From Paenibacillus piscarius (GTDB taxonomy: Bacteria; Bacillota; Bacilli; Paenibacillales; Paenibacillaceae), in the NCBI RefSeq assembly GCF_022234545.1, contig NZ_JAIEUI010000008.1:1-64000 (forward strand): a DNA stretch of 64,000 nucleotides. Reading direction: 5' to 3'. Below the pieces are notes generated by a model. The model worked only from the letters and a program-made list of their open reading frames with translations. It made no database searches and had not been told where the DNA came from. This document shows positions 25,868 through 35,432 of this stretch, piece after piece. A program made the translations under genes and the position numbers. Every line of letters starts with the position of its first letter. Within the stretch, counting starts at the first letter, position 1.

Positions 25868-25934
25868 TTGAAATCCGCCTTCAAGTTGAGTATCATAAAC
25901 ATTGTTGTTAGCACTACAGAGGGTTGAGTGCTAA
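25868..25934 (+). promoter_or_regulatory. groESL promoter and CIRCE operator (HrcA site)
   Basis: Promoter TTGAAA (25868-25873), 17-base spacer, TATCAT (25891-25896). The CIRCE element TTAGCACTA (25908-25916), nine bases, GAGTGCTAA (25926-25934) lies at the expected transcription start. The left arm deviates from the TTAGCACTC consensus at its last base. HrcA repression of heat-shock chaperones is the established role. Confidence 0.93.
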
Positions 25935-26076
25935 CGCTGCACAAAAAAAGGAAAATGAGCGGAAGTTCTCCTTCAAGGAGACAACCGGCAGCAATGCCGT
26001 TTTGCCGCGCCGTTTTCCCGCAGCTCATCTATGTTTTTAAGGCAAACAACATAATTTCAAAGGAGGCTATTTTTTC

Positions 26077-26358
26077 ATGATTAAACCACTGGGTGAACGC
26101 GTTTTGGTACAACCAAGCGAGCAGCAGGAAACCACTTCTTTCGGGATCGTGCTTCCGGACTCTTCCAAAGAGAAACCGCAGGAAGGCACTGTGATCGCTG
26201 TAGGCAGCGGAGCACTGAAAGACGGAGTCCGTGTAGCGCTGGAAGTTAAAGAAGGCGACCGTGTGCTTTTCTCGAAATATGCCGGCACTGAAATCAAATA
26301 CGAAGGCAAAGAATATCTGATTATGAAGGAAAGCGACATCCACGCGATTCTTGACTAA
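26077..26358 (+). CDS. groES: co-chaperonin GroES
   Basis: The 93-residue lid of the GroEL chamber: [36 protein letters not shown] with the mobile loop, and the closing [25 protein letters not shown] precedes the ATG. It is the first gene of the CIRCE-controlled operon, 84 bases before groEL. Confidence 0.98.
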   Translation: MIKPLGERVLVQPSEQQETTSFGIVLPDSSKEKPQEGTVIAVGSGALKDGVRVALEVKEGDRVLFSKYAGTEIKYEGKEYLIMKESDIHAILD

Positions 26359-26436
26359 TTGAGATCAGCCGCTCATAAGCCAGAATACCAATTACTTACG
26401 ATGATAATTGCGATAACCACACTTTTAGGAGGTTAA

Positions 26437-28074
<1,638 letters not shown>

Positions 28075-28082
28075 GACAGCGA

Positions 28083-28107
28083 AAAACCCTTGCTGTAACA
28101 AGGGTTT
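28083..28107 (-). terminator. terminator of the integrase gene
   Basis: AAACCCTTG pairs with CAAGGGTTT around CTGTAA; on the minus strand it ends in TTTTTC. It may also serve groEL. Confidence 0.6.
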
Positions 28108-28126
28108 AGCTGTTAGGGGAGCTCGA

Positions 28127-28146
28127 TTCCCCACATTTTCCCCACA
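28127..28146. promoter_or_regulatory. putative integrase arm-type sites, left end
   Basis: Two copies of TTCCCCACA at 28127-28135 and 28138-28146, 11 bases apart. The same pair occurs at the other end of the element, 12 bases apart. Confidence 0.65.
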
Positions 28147-28159
28147 CGGGGTAACATAA

Positions 28160-29371
28160 TTAGAGGCTTCTCATGAGTTCACTGAACTTCTGGGAAGCTT
28201 CTTTTTTCATGGTCTTGGTTACGTGCAGGTATACGCTTCGGGTAGTGTCGTCATCCTTGTGGCCCAGCCGCTCCATGATCTCAGTCAGCCCTACGCCAGC
28301 CTCTGCCATTAGGGAAGTGTGGGTGTGGCGCAGGGAGTGGGGGGTTAGCTTCTCATTTAAGCCGGCCAGCTTAAGCAGCCGCCTCATGCGATTCTCAATG
28401 GTTTTGATGAACTCTGGATAGCCGACATTCAAGGCATCAGTCTTGGCGAATATGAAATCTCCATCGTGGTAGATCTTGCGGTATTCCATCTTAATGGCAT
28501 TCTGCTTCGCGCGATGCTTCTTTAATTCATCAATTACAAGCTTATCCACATCAATGGTCCGCTTTGAGCTTTTGGTCTTCGGTGTAAGCAACTGATACTC
28601 CCTGGTCCTATTCGTAGGGTTGTAATAGGTCCTAGCGATGCTGATGCTCTGTTCCTTCTCATTCAGATCCGGCCAGCGCAGCGCACATAATTCTCCGGCG
28701 CGCATCCCGCTGTAGGCCAGTGTCAAGAAGATCGGGTAATCCTGCTCTAAGCCCTGCTCCTTTGCTGTCTGTAGGAATTTGGCAAGCTGCTCTTTTTCCA
28801 GGTATTTGACTGTGGCCTCCTCTTGTTCGACTTCCACCAGAGTCTTCCGGACACGTGGTACCCGGGCATATAAGGTCGGGTTTGTCTTGACTTCATCCAA
28901 TTCCATAGCCTTGGTGAAGATCATCCGGCCGGTGGTGTGTACGCCGGAGACGGTGTTATCCCCCAGCCCCTCTTTTTTTAATGCGTTCAAGGCCGCTTGG
29001 TACTTCTTCTTCGTGATGTCCTTCAGTTTGAGATTGCCGAAATATTTAATCAGCTTGTCTGACTCATGCTTACGCACCCGGAGCGAGCTGACTTTCACGG
29101 TAGGGCCGTAGATCTCTAGCCAGGTCTTTACGAAATCCTTGAACAGAGTATTCTTCTCAGCAACATAGCTTCCGCGCTCATATTCGGTCATGAGCTCCGC
29201 ACAGGCCTTGATTGCCTCCCGCTTGGTTTTGAAGCCGCCGACTTCTTTTTGCTTTCGCTTGTTGGTGACAGGATCGCGGCCAATGTCCAGTGTGAAGGAC
29301 CAGGTAGCTCCGCAGGTGCATTTCTTTCCTTCTTCGCATTTACAGCCGCGCTTTCTGTAGTAGCCTGCCAT
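28160..29371 (-). CDS. int: tyrosine-family site-specific integrase
   Basis: Catalyses insertion and excision at the groEL 3' end. The product is 403 residues: a Cys-rich N-terminal start (CKCEEGKKCTCGATW) with an arm-binding domain, a SAM-like core-binding domain (about 70-170) and the catalytic domain. The Arg of SGMRAGELCALRW, HSLRH, GHKDDDTTRSVYLHV and the tyrosine within it are all present, so it looks active. It sits next to attL and is transcribed toward groEL. A decayed copy of its last 18 codons lies just outside attR. Confidence 0.95.
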   Translation of the reverse strand: MAGYYRKRGCKCEEGKKCTCGATWSFTLDIGRDPVTNKRKQKEVGGFKTKREAIKACAELMTEYERGSYVAEKNTLFKDFVKTWLEIYGPTVKVSSLRVRKHESDKLIKYFGNLKLKDITKKKYQAALNALKKEGLGDNTVSGVHTTGRMIFTKAMELDEVKTNPTLYARVPRVRKTLVEVEQEEATVKYLEKEQLAKFLQTAKEQGLEQDYPIFLTLAYSGMRAGELCALRWPDLNEKEQSISIARTYYNPTNRTREYQLLTPKTKSSKRTIDVDKLVIDELKKHRAKQNAIKMEYRKIYHDGDFIFAKTDALNVGYPEFIKTIENRMRRLLKLAGLNEKLTPHSLRHTHTSLMAEAGVGLTEIMERLGHKDDDTTRSVYLHVTKTMKKEASQKFSELMRSL

Positions 29372-29464
29372 TTATGAGCCTCCTTGTGATCGTTTCGTAT
29401 TGAGCGATAGAACTGTACATTTCAGAACGTTTGTAGTTGAGGGGTGTATTTGTACCTCTCTGCG

Positions 29465-29562
29465 TAGTCAGGTTTTAATTCCTGACTATAACGTCACGAA
29501 TTACGGCTTAAAATGCGTGTTTGGGGGAAACTATCACTCAAGAGTGTGTCGCAAACACGCAT
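29465..29562. repeat. two inverted repeats between dinD and int
   Basis: TAGTCAGG/CCTGACTA (29465-29472, 29481-29488), and ATGCGTGTTTG (29513-29523) with CAAACACGCAT (29552-29562) enclosing ACTCaaGAGT. Neither has a clear T-run, so they may be operators, att-associated sites or RNA structures. No gene is supported in 29372-29569. Confidence 0.6.
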
Positions 29563-29569
29563 GCTGTCT

Positions 29570-30406
29570 CTATTCGCCTTCAGGAAGAAGCTTGTTTTCC
29601 TTCTGAAGCTTCCGCTCAACCTTTTTAACATCTTCGTGTACCGGCAGATTCTCCGGCATTGTGCCACCCAATTCTTTAATGGTCTGCCGTACTTTGGCCC
29701 CAACATCATAATGAGCACGGTTGGCGTTGTCCTTACCCTGGATATCCTCTCGGCGTATTTTCTCTTCGGCCTGGGTTGCCCGGAAAAGGTTGGCTGCCAA
29801 CTCGGTGCTGCCCATGTGATCGAGGATCTTCTGTGACTTCTTCAGACCCTTGTGGCTATGGATGGCCTTTGCGTCCAGTCCGCCGTACAACCCTTTGTAA
29901 CCGTGATTCTGGAACACTGCAAAATCCACTGTAGTGAGCACGCCAGCCTGATACGCTGCATCTGCCAGTTGGGTGTTATGCTTACGCAGTTCCTCCCGCA
30001 ACATGACACGCCGCTGCTCTTCTGTGGCCTGCTCGAAGACTTCCTGTTTCCGGGTCTGGACAGCAAAGTAAGTTTGGCCCAGGGCGACAATCTCCTTGGT
30101 AGGATCAGCGTTCTGAATGATTAGGTAGCATGCGTAGCGGGATAAACGGTAATCACGAATGGAACGACGAGCACTAGAGCCGATTTCGACCATTTCGTTG
30201 GACTCAACAAAATGGTCCTCTACAGGTTGTTCGCTATTAACACAGGCAGTCTTGGCTTTCTTGACTGCCTTTTCAAAGTTACGGAAGTCAGTATAGTCTA
30301 GAATACGAGCGAGAACACGGCCGGTCCAGTATTCGTTGCCGTTCTCATCTTCCTGCCTTGCTTGTTCAAATGGGGTTTCGTGTTCGTTGGTTGGTTTGTT
30401 GGTCAT
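29570..30406 (-). CDS. dinD: DNA damage-inducible protein D (DinD)
   Basis: Close match to E. coli DinD along its length: SRYACYLIIQNADPTKEIVALGQTYFAVQTRKQE, the FQNHGYKGLYGGLDAKAIHSHKGLKKSQKILDHMGSTELAANLFRATQ core, and VRQTIKELGGTMPE. DinD belongs to the SOS regulon in E. coli and inhibits RecA-mediated strand exchange in vitro. On an integrated element it may tune the host SOS response or the element's own induction. The product is 278 residues. The gene diverges from the hairpin array and HEPN gene. Confidence 0.92.
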   Translation of the reverse strand: MTNKPTNEHETPFEQARQEDENGNEYWTGRVLARILDYTDFRNFEKAVKKAKTACVNSEQPVEDHFVESNEMVEIGSSARRSIRDYRLSRYACYLIIQNADPTKEIVALGQTYFAVQTRKQEVFEQATEEQRRVMLREELRKHNTQLADAAYQAGVLTTVDFAVFQNHGYKGLYGGLDAKAIHSHKGLKKSQKILDHMGSTELAANLFRATQAEEKIRREDIQGKDNANRAHYDVGAKVRQTIKELGGTMPENLPVHEDVKKVERKLQKENKLLPEGE

Positions 30407-30488
30407 AATAATTCAACTCCTTAATGGATTATGGAAGATAATAGCGGTGAATCTTTTTTGCAGAGGCATTTATACGGCGGGTAAAATG

Positions 30489-31066
30489 AACTTTCGCGTG
30501 CAGGGTACGCATAACTATGTTACATCAGTTTTGTGCGAGCGCCACATAAAAATAGTTTTCGACGCTCATGTGAGAAATTCTTTTTCTTCACGCAGTGAAG
30601 GAAATACATTACGTTCTGCCGAGCTTCGGCAAAAACATCAGATACCCCAATCTGACTATTCACCGAAGCTCGGTGAAAACTAAATTTCAGTCGCCCGACG
30701 ACCAAAAAGGGAGTTTCGTACGCCGGGCGGACAAAACCTTTTTACCAACTGTTGGTGAAAAATATTATCAAAATAAGGCCAATGCTTTCCGTCACCGCAT
30801 GACGGAAACTCTTTCCGCTGGCTAGGTTATTTTGTACGACCTCCGTACGAAACTCCTGTTTTGTTCAATGCGTGAACAGAACTATTCAGAGAGCTTTCTG
30901 AGTGGCAATAGTTTTCACCGCCCGGCAGTAAAAAGTAGCTTGCCGTTTTTTGACGGAGATCGTCAATAACTCCTCAATAAGTACTTCTGACATGTGCTTG
31001 AGTTTTTTGCCACACGGCGGCAAAAACTCACTTCATTGAATTTTCAACGCCTAGCGCCGAAAACTC
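30489..31066. repeat. array of about 16 unlike short hairpins sharing A/T-rich stem bases
   Basis: A non-coding stretch packed with stem-loops of similar design but different sequence. Clear ones: 30587-30599 TTCAC/GTGAA; 30617-30631 TGCCGA/TCGGCA; 30638-30655 TCAGAT/ATCTGA; 30659-30677 TTCACCGA/TCGGTGAA; 30739-30762 ACCAAC/GTTGGT; 30786-30808 TTTCCGTCA/TGACGGAAA; 30830-30852 TTTTGTACG/CGTACGAAA; 30858-30882 GTTTTGTTCA/TGAACAGAAC; 30885-30902 TTCAGA/TCTGAG; 30945-30970 TTGACG/CGTCAA; 30999-31030 TTTGCC/GGCAAA inside GAG...CTC; 31041-31063 TTTTC/GAAAA with CGC/GCG. Others (30529-30551, 30690-30702, 30713-30737, 30910-30936) are weaker. Many stems begin AGTTTT or TTTT and close AAAACT or GAAAC, with loops of 3-5 bases. 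Spacing is about 22-47 bases. Confidence 0.75.
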
Positions 31067-31204
31067 ATTCCATATCTTTAGCCGGTTGCTTTCTTGCATG
31101 CATACGCAGGCGGGGTTTCAATCCTTTTTTATGTTCTTCAGCTCCTTATTTGTGCAGGGGATGGCTTTCAAACATCGAATACTACCTATATGGAGGGGAT
31201 GAAA

Positions 31205-32059
31205 ATGCAAGATATTATTGATGCTTACGTAATTGAAAGGGTTGAATTAGACAAGCCTGAATACTTTATTAATGAATACATATCACTATCAGCAGTTGAT
31301 GATAAAAAAGTCCTGGTGAGTATAAGTAAAACTGAACCTGGTTCTGTAACCTATGAATCTAATGGATACTTGTTCTATCATGCACTTCAATTAGGGCTTC
31401 CAAAACTAAACATTCGCATCTCGGAGCCACCTAGGCCATATGGTCGAATTGCTTATGGAATAGTAGGGAAGTGGAATACTCCATTATTTAAATATTCTTC
31501 AGCTGTTAACGACAATATTGAAGAAGATAACTCTTCTGCAAGTATTACAGAACAAGATATACAGAATATAATTAAGTTTTTTGAAATTTACATAGCGTTT
31601 AGTAAAGCTTCAAGGGAAAAACGGTTTGCTTCTGAATGGAAAGAAACAAGATGGAGTTACGCTCTTGATCAATACACCGGAGCGTGCCTCTCTACCACAT
31701 TAGAAAGTAGTAACCAAGCTCTTATTACAGGTTTAGAAGCATTATTGGTAACAGGTGAAGGTAACCTCCAGTATAAGGTTTCTCTCAATGCGGCCCTCAT
31801 GTTAGCTGATTCCTACGAGCAAAGAATTGGTATTATGGACCTTGTCAAAAAGATGTATAACTTACGCAGCAAAGCTACTCATGGTGAAATTGCAGCGCTA
31901 GTTAAGCTTCTAAACAAATCAAGTGTCTATGACGATTACTTCGAATTGAAGAGAATCTTTTCCCAGTTGTTGCTCCTTACATATGGTAAAAGTGAAGAAG
32001 ATATATTTAATAGATTGGACGTTGTGCTACTCAGCGGCCCTTCATTCTCAGCACCCTAA
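31205..32059 (+). CDS. HEPN-domain protein (Apea-like), putative RNase
   Basis: A 284-residue protein whose C-terminal half fits the Apea-like HEPN family. The diagnostic motif is LVKKMYNLRSKATHGE with R221-x4-H226, the RNase signature of HEPN proteins, which are common in toxin-antitoxin and anti-phage systems. The N-terminal part (about 1-150) is not recognised. GGAGGGG abuts ATG 31199 but is 6 bases from ATG 31205, so 31205 is preferred. Base composition is clearly more AT-rich than its neighbours, suggesting a separate origin. The gene lies just downstream of the hairpin array, and its stop is inside a terminator hairpin. Confidence 0.72.
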   Translation: MQDIIDAYVIERVELDKPEYFINEYISLSAVDDKKVLVSISKTEPGSVTYESNGYLFYHALQLGLPKLNIRISEPPRPYGRIAYGIVGKWNTPLFKYSSAVNDNIEEDNSSASITEQDIQNIIKFFEIYIAFSKASREKRFASEWKETRWSYALDQYTGACLSTTLESSNQALITGLEALLVTGEGNLQYKVSLNAALMLADSYEQRIGIMDLVKKMYNLRSKATHGEIAALVKLLNKSSVYDDYFELKRIFSQLLLLTYGKSEEDIFNRLDVVLLSGPSFSAP

Positions 32060-32072
32060 CCGGTGCTTTTTC
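32050..32072 (+). terminator. rho-independent terminator of the HEPN gene
   Basis: AGCACC (32050-32055) pairs with GGTGCT (32062-32067), followed by Ts; the stop codon lies in the loop. Confidence 0.8.
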
Positions 32073-32190
32073 TATGTTCGAATAAAATGAGAAACGCATT
32101 TGAAGTGTTCAATTAGAATTTCCTGTTTTTAATTTCTCGTTCCAACTTTTGGGCCCTCTATTTCCTTCGCTTTACCTCCTTGTCTTCGGA

Positions 32191-32538
32191 TCACCCTTCC
32201 AGCCATTCAATGAACATCGCTCGTGACACAAACATACGCCGCCCAACCCTTGTAAGGTGGAATACTTTGGAGTTCAGTAACTCGTATACCTGGCGCTGCC
32301 CGATTCCTAGAAAGTTCCGAATGTCAGTTGGGGAGAGGACAGGCGGTAGAAGTTTCTCAGTTCTAGTAATATTCAACAGCTGCGGGCACGCTAATGGGAG
32401 AGGGTTGGTGATAGTTGCGATGGGATCTCCAGGAGATCGGATATTCACCGTTACCTCTATCTTCATTTCCTTTAGCTCCTTGAGAGCAGAGAATAGCAGA
32501 TCAGTTGCGGGTGAATTGCTATCAAGTTCACTGCTCAT
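32191..32538 (-). CDS. excisionase-like HTH protein with helical N-terminus
   Basis: A 115-residue protein. The last 50 residues form a MerR/Xis-type helix-turn-helix (PPVLSPTDIRNFLGIGQRQVYELLNSKVFHLTRVGRRMFVSRAMFIEWLEG), the 'helix-turn-helix domain 17' pattern. The same domain occurs in two other proteins of this element (35134-35325 and 40963-41343), and the 40963 protein has a similar two-part plan. Its start overlaps the preceding small gene by 11 bases. Possible roles are excisionase or local regulator. Confidence 0.75.
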   Translation of the reverse strand: MSSELDSNSPATDLLFSALKELKEMKIEVTVNIRSPGDPIATITNPLPLACPQLLNITRTEKLLPPVLSPTDIRNFLGIGQRQVYELLNSKVFHLTRVGRRMFVSRAMFIEWLEG

Positions 32539-32713
32539 CGGCCAGCACCGTGGTGATGTACTTGTCCATTACTTCATCAAGATTGGTTGAAATTACTCCA
32601 TGCTGGTGCATTAGCTTATGCATTTCTAATCGTACGAGTTGCTTAACGATAGCTTCTGACTGATCAGGCATAGCAACACTGATGAATTCGATTTTGAAAC
32701 GTTTCTTCACCAA
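32528..32713 (-). CDS. small hypothetical protein
   Basis: About 61 residues, mostly helical, amphipathic (EAIVKQLVRLEMHKLMHQHGVISTNLDEVMDKYITTVLADEQ). GGGAGGG points to a TTG start at 32713 (a GTG at 32710 and GTG 32728 are alternatives). It overlaps the downstream HTH gene by 11 bases and is therefore probably translated with it. Not recognised. Confidence 0.55.
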   Translation of the reverse strand: MVKKRFKIEFISVAMPDQSEAIVKQLVRLEMHKLMHQHGVISTNLDEVMDKYITTVLADEQ

Positions 32714-32730
32714 CCTTATCCCTCCCACAC

Positions 32731-33045
32731 TTATTGTATTGGTAGTTGGTCTTTGAACATTTCTTTTAAGAGGTATAGCAATTTCTGCTTCTCCCCTTCC
32801 GCTAATCGAATGCCTTCGTAATTCACATCACACAGTTCAATTACATATGCCAAGTCAGTGTTTATAGGTGGCGATTTAGCATCTTCGATTTTCTTGAATA
32901 TTGCCATCCTCTTTTCATAGGCTTTCCGTTCTTCACTTTTTGGAATAAGTGCAGTAATTTCACTGTGAATTCCTGTAAATTGGAAACTAATAAAATCTTC
33001 ATCATTTGAAATTTCGACTTTACTCTGAACTTGTGCTGTATCCAT
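32731..33045 (-). CDS. hypothetical protein
   Basis: A 104-residue soluble acidic protein (MDTAQVQSKVEISNDEDFISFQF ...). AAGGAG lies about 9 bases before ATG 33045, which I prefer to a GTG at 33054. It lies upstream of two small genes on the same strand and likely forms a leftward early operon with them. No recognised domain. Confidence 0.6.
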   Translation of the reverse strand: MDTAQVQSKVEISNDEDFISFQFTGIHSEITALIPKSEERKAYEKRMAIFKKIEDAKSPPINTDLAYVIELCDVNYEGIRLAEGEKQKLLYLLKEMFKDQLPIQ

Positions 33046-33184
33046 GTTGAGCACTCCTTAATTAAATTCATGATGTTTGATTGGTGAAAACGAGAGCGGC
33101 GGTTTATGTGAATCTTTTCTTGGCATTGTACGGGATGTGGCTGTATGGGACATATAAAGCCTCTGAAGAGGTATGTGGGTCAGA

Positions 33185-33387
33185 TCAGCGTGCCACTTTA
33201 GAAGTTTCATAAGGGGTAATCCAATGCTGCCGGGCAACAGAACGATCCTTAATGAGTTTAGTAACCTTTACTGTGATATTCAGGCAATAATCTCGTTTTG
33301 CTAATTCTTCAATTCCACGTTCAGCCAGGGCTCAATTGAGAGAGTGCCATTGATCTCTCGGATGTTGAAATGCTTCTCTTTCCTCAT
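33185..33387 (-). pseudogene. small frameshifted gene
   Basis: AAAAGGAG and ATG 33387 start a frame (MRKEKHFNIREINGTLSIE) that stops early at 33301. The next frame continues with plausible coding sequence (ALAERGIEELAKRDYCLNITVKV, TKLIKDRSVARQHW, ITPYETSKVAR) to a stop at 33185. Adding one G at the GAG-CCC junction near 33332 would join them into a protein of about 67 residues. It is a recently broken gene or a sequencing indel. The rest of 33055-33409 shows nothing further. Confidence 0.55.
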
Positions 33388-33409
33388 ATGGACAGCTCCT
33401 TTTATCTAG

Positions 33410-33859
33410 CTAGGATTTCTTCTTAGCAAAAAGACCATCTAAATAAGCTATTATTAATTTTCTTTCTTCGTTTGTGATGAGAATATCACGGTATGTGATA
33501 TGTGGTTCCTTGGTTAGAAGGTTATTCAATTCTGTCCAATAGGGCTCTTCATCATCAAATTCTTCAAGATCCATACTCTGTTCTCTACGATATCGCTCCT
33601 CTTCTAACTCTTCGTTGTAATCATCAATGTCAACGTTCACAAGGTAGCCAGCCTCTCTTAGAAGCTCTCCATAGTAAACACCAAGTGGTCCTGAAAGATT
33701 TATCAACACTTCACTTGAGGGGAAGTTTTTCTTTTTACCATTTTCGATCTGTGACAAATACGAGTGAGACACTTTTGATGCCTCAGCAAGTTGTGCTAAA
33801 GTAAGCCCTCTTTCATTTCGTAATTTTTTTAAATATTTACCGAACTCTAATAGCTCCAA
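33410..33859 (-). CDS. XRE-family repressor (CI-like)
   Basis: N-terminal helix-turn-helix (YLKKLRNERGLTLAQLAEASKVSHSYLSQIENGKK) in the first 60 residues and an acidic C-terminal part without a peptidase domain; 149 residues. The start is a TTG with AAGGGA upstream. It is divergent from a second XRE gene across a 150-base region with repeated GTAACATT sites, the usual layout of a phage lysogeny switch. Loss of the LexA-like cleavage domain means induction would need a separate antirepressor or ClpXP-type route. Confidence 0.83.
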   Translation of the reverse strand: MELLEFGKYLKKLRNERGLTLAQLAEASKVSHSYLSQIENGKKKNFPSSEVLINLSGPLGVYYGELLREAGYLVNVDIDDYNEELEEERYRREQSMDLEEFDDEEPYWTELNNLLTKEPHITYRDILITNEERKLIIAYLDGLFAKKKS

Positions 33860-33908
33860 TTCTTTTCACGTCCCTTCATAAACATATAATACACTAAAAT
33901 TCGCTGCA

Positions 33909-33997
33909 GTAACATTGTTTGTACATAAATACTTGCCACAGGAACATTTATATGCTTTAATGTAACCAGTAACATAAAAGTTTACCGTGGTAACATT
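33909..33997. promoter_or_regulatory. putative operators between the divergent XRE genes
   Basis: GTAACATT or close variants at 33909-33916, 33941-33948 (GGAACATT), 33959-33966 (inverted, AATGTAAC), 33969-33976 (GTAACATA) and 33990-33997. They are probable binding sites of one or both XRE regulators. Confidence 0.6.
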
Positions 33998-34010
33998 GAG
34001 GAGGGATGGT

Positions 34011-34244
34011 ATGAAAATTAAGCTAAAGGATGCAATCGGCTTTGAAGAGATGCTTATTCGTAAAGGGTTATCCAAAAAAGCATTTGCAGAAGCTGCTGAG
34101 ATTGGTCAGGTTACAGCATTGCAAATATGCAATGGGGATCGAAAACCGAGCCCGCGAATTGCAAAACGTATATGTGACACTTTAGAAGTGAAATTTGACG
34201 ATATTTTCGAGATCGTCAAAACACCACAGCAAGCAGCCAAGTAA
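34011..34244 (+). CDS. XRE-family Cro-like regulator
   Basis: A 77-residue helix-turn-helix protein (MLIRKGLSKKAFAEAAEIGQVTALQICNGDRKPSPRIAKRICDTLEVKFDDIFEI). GAGGAGGG lies before ATG 34011; the earlier in-frame start at 33987 is in the operator region. It is the first gene of the rightward operon of the element and the counterpart of the divergent repressor. Confidence 0.82.
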   Translation: MKIKLKDAIGFEEMLIRKGLSKKAFAEAAEIGQVTALQICNGDRKPSPRIAKRICDTLEVKFDDIFEIVKTPQQAAK

Positions 34245-34371
34245 CCCCCACCGCCACACATTATAGCTTTCCCCGCATCACCCGAGTATAAGCATACCCC
34301 CGGAGGCTCCCAGCCGCTAAAACCTGCTTAGATTTTAGGTAAATACAGTTTTAAGAAGGAGATAAGAGATC

Positions 34372-34704
34372 ATGAAAACAATAGCTAAACCCGCCGTAGT
34401 CCAGATCCCGCAGCTCATGCTTACAGATTGCTACTGGCGCGCATTGAATCACCTGTTCACGCAGCACAGCCTGCTGCAGCGGTACCTGACCACTCAATAC
34501 TTTGACATGGAAGAAGGCACAGTTGATGCCGCAGCGCTCAAGCGGCTGTCGCGGCCGTGGTCCCAATCGGAGAAGTTCATGCTCAACCTAGCGCTGCATC
34601 TGTTCAATGAGCGGCTAGCAAAGGTGAACCTCTCAGATATGGACTATCTGGACGATTTCAATAAGCTGCTCGTTATTGAGGCGTTACGGTTACGTTTTAA
34701 TTAA
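34372..34704 (+). CDS. hypothetical protein
   Basis: A 110-residue helical protein (LTDCYWRALNHLFTQHSLLQRYLTTQYFDMEEGTVDAAALKRLSRPWSQSEKFMLNLALHLFNERL). AAGAAGGAGA precedes the ATG. It lies in the early region after the Cro-like gene. No recognised family; similar small ORFs sit here in Paenibacillus phages as far as I recall, but I cannot verify that. Confidence 0.65.
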   Translation: MKTIAKPAVVQIPQLMLTDCYWRALNHLFTQHSLLQRYLTTQYFDMEEGTVDAAALKRLSRPWSQSEKFMLNLALHLFNERLAKVNLSDMDYLDDFNKLLVIEALRLRFN

Positions 34705-34810
34705 GAATTCGCTGTTCTCTTGTTGAGCTAAGCAATTATTCACTCAATGCTCGTCAACTACTGATTTGTATATAAGAACATACGACACTGGACTAAAAGG
34801 AGAAACTGAG

Positions 34811-35101
34811 ATGTATTCAAACGAGGAAAAGGAGACCACGGCCGTTTTCGATTATGTGAGCAATAGCTGGGAGGTTTACAGTTGCGTCCCGCGTCACATG
34901 TCTAAGCTACGCAAGATCATTGCCCCTCATTGGGAGGAAACGACTGATGGCAAAGTGACGGCGGCGAAGTTTCGGCTTAGCGGCAAGCAGGTCAGTTTTG
35001 TAATGGGGAGAACATCGACTCTCACGGAAGAACAGCGGGGGGCTATTAGTTCCCGGATGAAGGGTTTGCATCAAAAACGTAATCAAGAAGTTACAAAATA
35101 G
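34811..35101 (+). CDS. hypothetical protein
   Basis: About 96 residues (MYSNEEKETTAVFDYVSNSWEVYSCVPRHMSKLRKIIAP ...). AAAAGGAGAAA precedes ATG 34811. It reads like a small single-domain protein with an acidic start and basic end. Unknown function; part of the rightward early operon. Confidence 0.6.
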   Translation: MYSNEEKETTAVFDYVSNSWEVYSCVPRHMSKLRKIIAPHWEETTDGKVTAAKFRLSGKQVSFVMGRTSTLTEEQRGAISSRMKGLHQKRNQEVTK

Positions 35102-35133
35102 CACTCATAACTCATATTAGGAAGGTGAGCAAC

Positions 35134-35325
35134 ATGGAACGCAATGATTATCCTATTGTCCTTCAAGCGAAGCATGTTACACAGATCCTTGGCGTGGCAA
35201 AATCAACTACCTACGAACTTTTCGCCAGTCCAGGATTCCCATTGCTGCAGTTGAATGGCCGGAAGCTCGTTTATAGAGATTCCTTTTTTGAATGGTTGGA
35301 TGGCAAGCAGAAGGAGGCGCAATGA
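35134..35325 (+). CDS. excisionase-like HTH protein
   Basis: A 63-residue protein consisting almost only of a helix-turn-helix domain 17 (PIVLQAKHVTQILGVAKSTTYELFASPGFPLLQLNGRKLVYRDSFFEWLDG). AGGAAGG sits 8 bases before ATG 35134. Its stop codon overlaps the next tiny ORF (ATGA). It is a candidate excisionase or regulator of the integrase. Confidence 0.78.
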   Translation: MERNDYPIVLQAKHVTQILGVAKSTTYELFASPGFPLLQLNGRKLVYRDSFFEWLDGKQKEAQ

Positions 35326-35432
35326 GTAGGGCGAGGCAACGATCAATGAGCCTGCGCCTGCTTGAGTTGCTGGGCCTGATGGCTGGGAACAGGGCGGTGG
35401 TGAAGATATGTGACGACTCGAAGAGTAAATAA
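35322..35432 (+). CDS. tiny ORF (36 aa) coupled to its neighbours
   Basis: The ATG overlaps the preceding stop (ATGA) and AGGAGG lies 4 bases ahead. The product of 36 residues (MSRARQRSMSLRLLELLGLM ...) is basic with one amphipathic helix, and its end overlaps the Rep-like gene by 23 bases. It could be a real peptide or a translational-coupling leader for the Rep-like gene, whose own Shine-Dalgarno is weak. Confidence 0.45.
   Translation: MSRARQRSMSLRLLELLGLMAGNRAVVKICDDSKSK

Noticed and set aside
30489..31066. CRISPR array
   Set aside because: The units are not identical repeats with unique spacers; each hairpin has its own sequence, and no cas gene is nearby.
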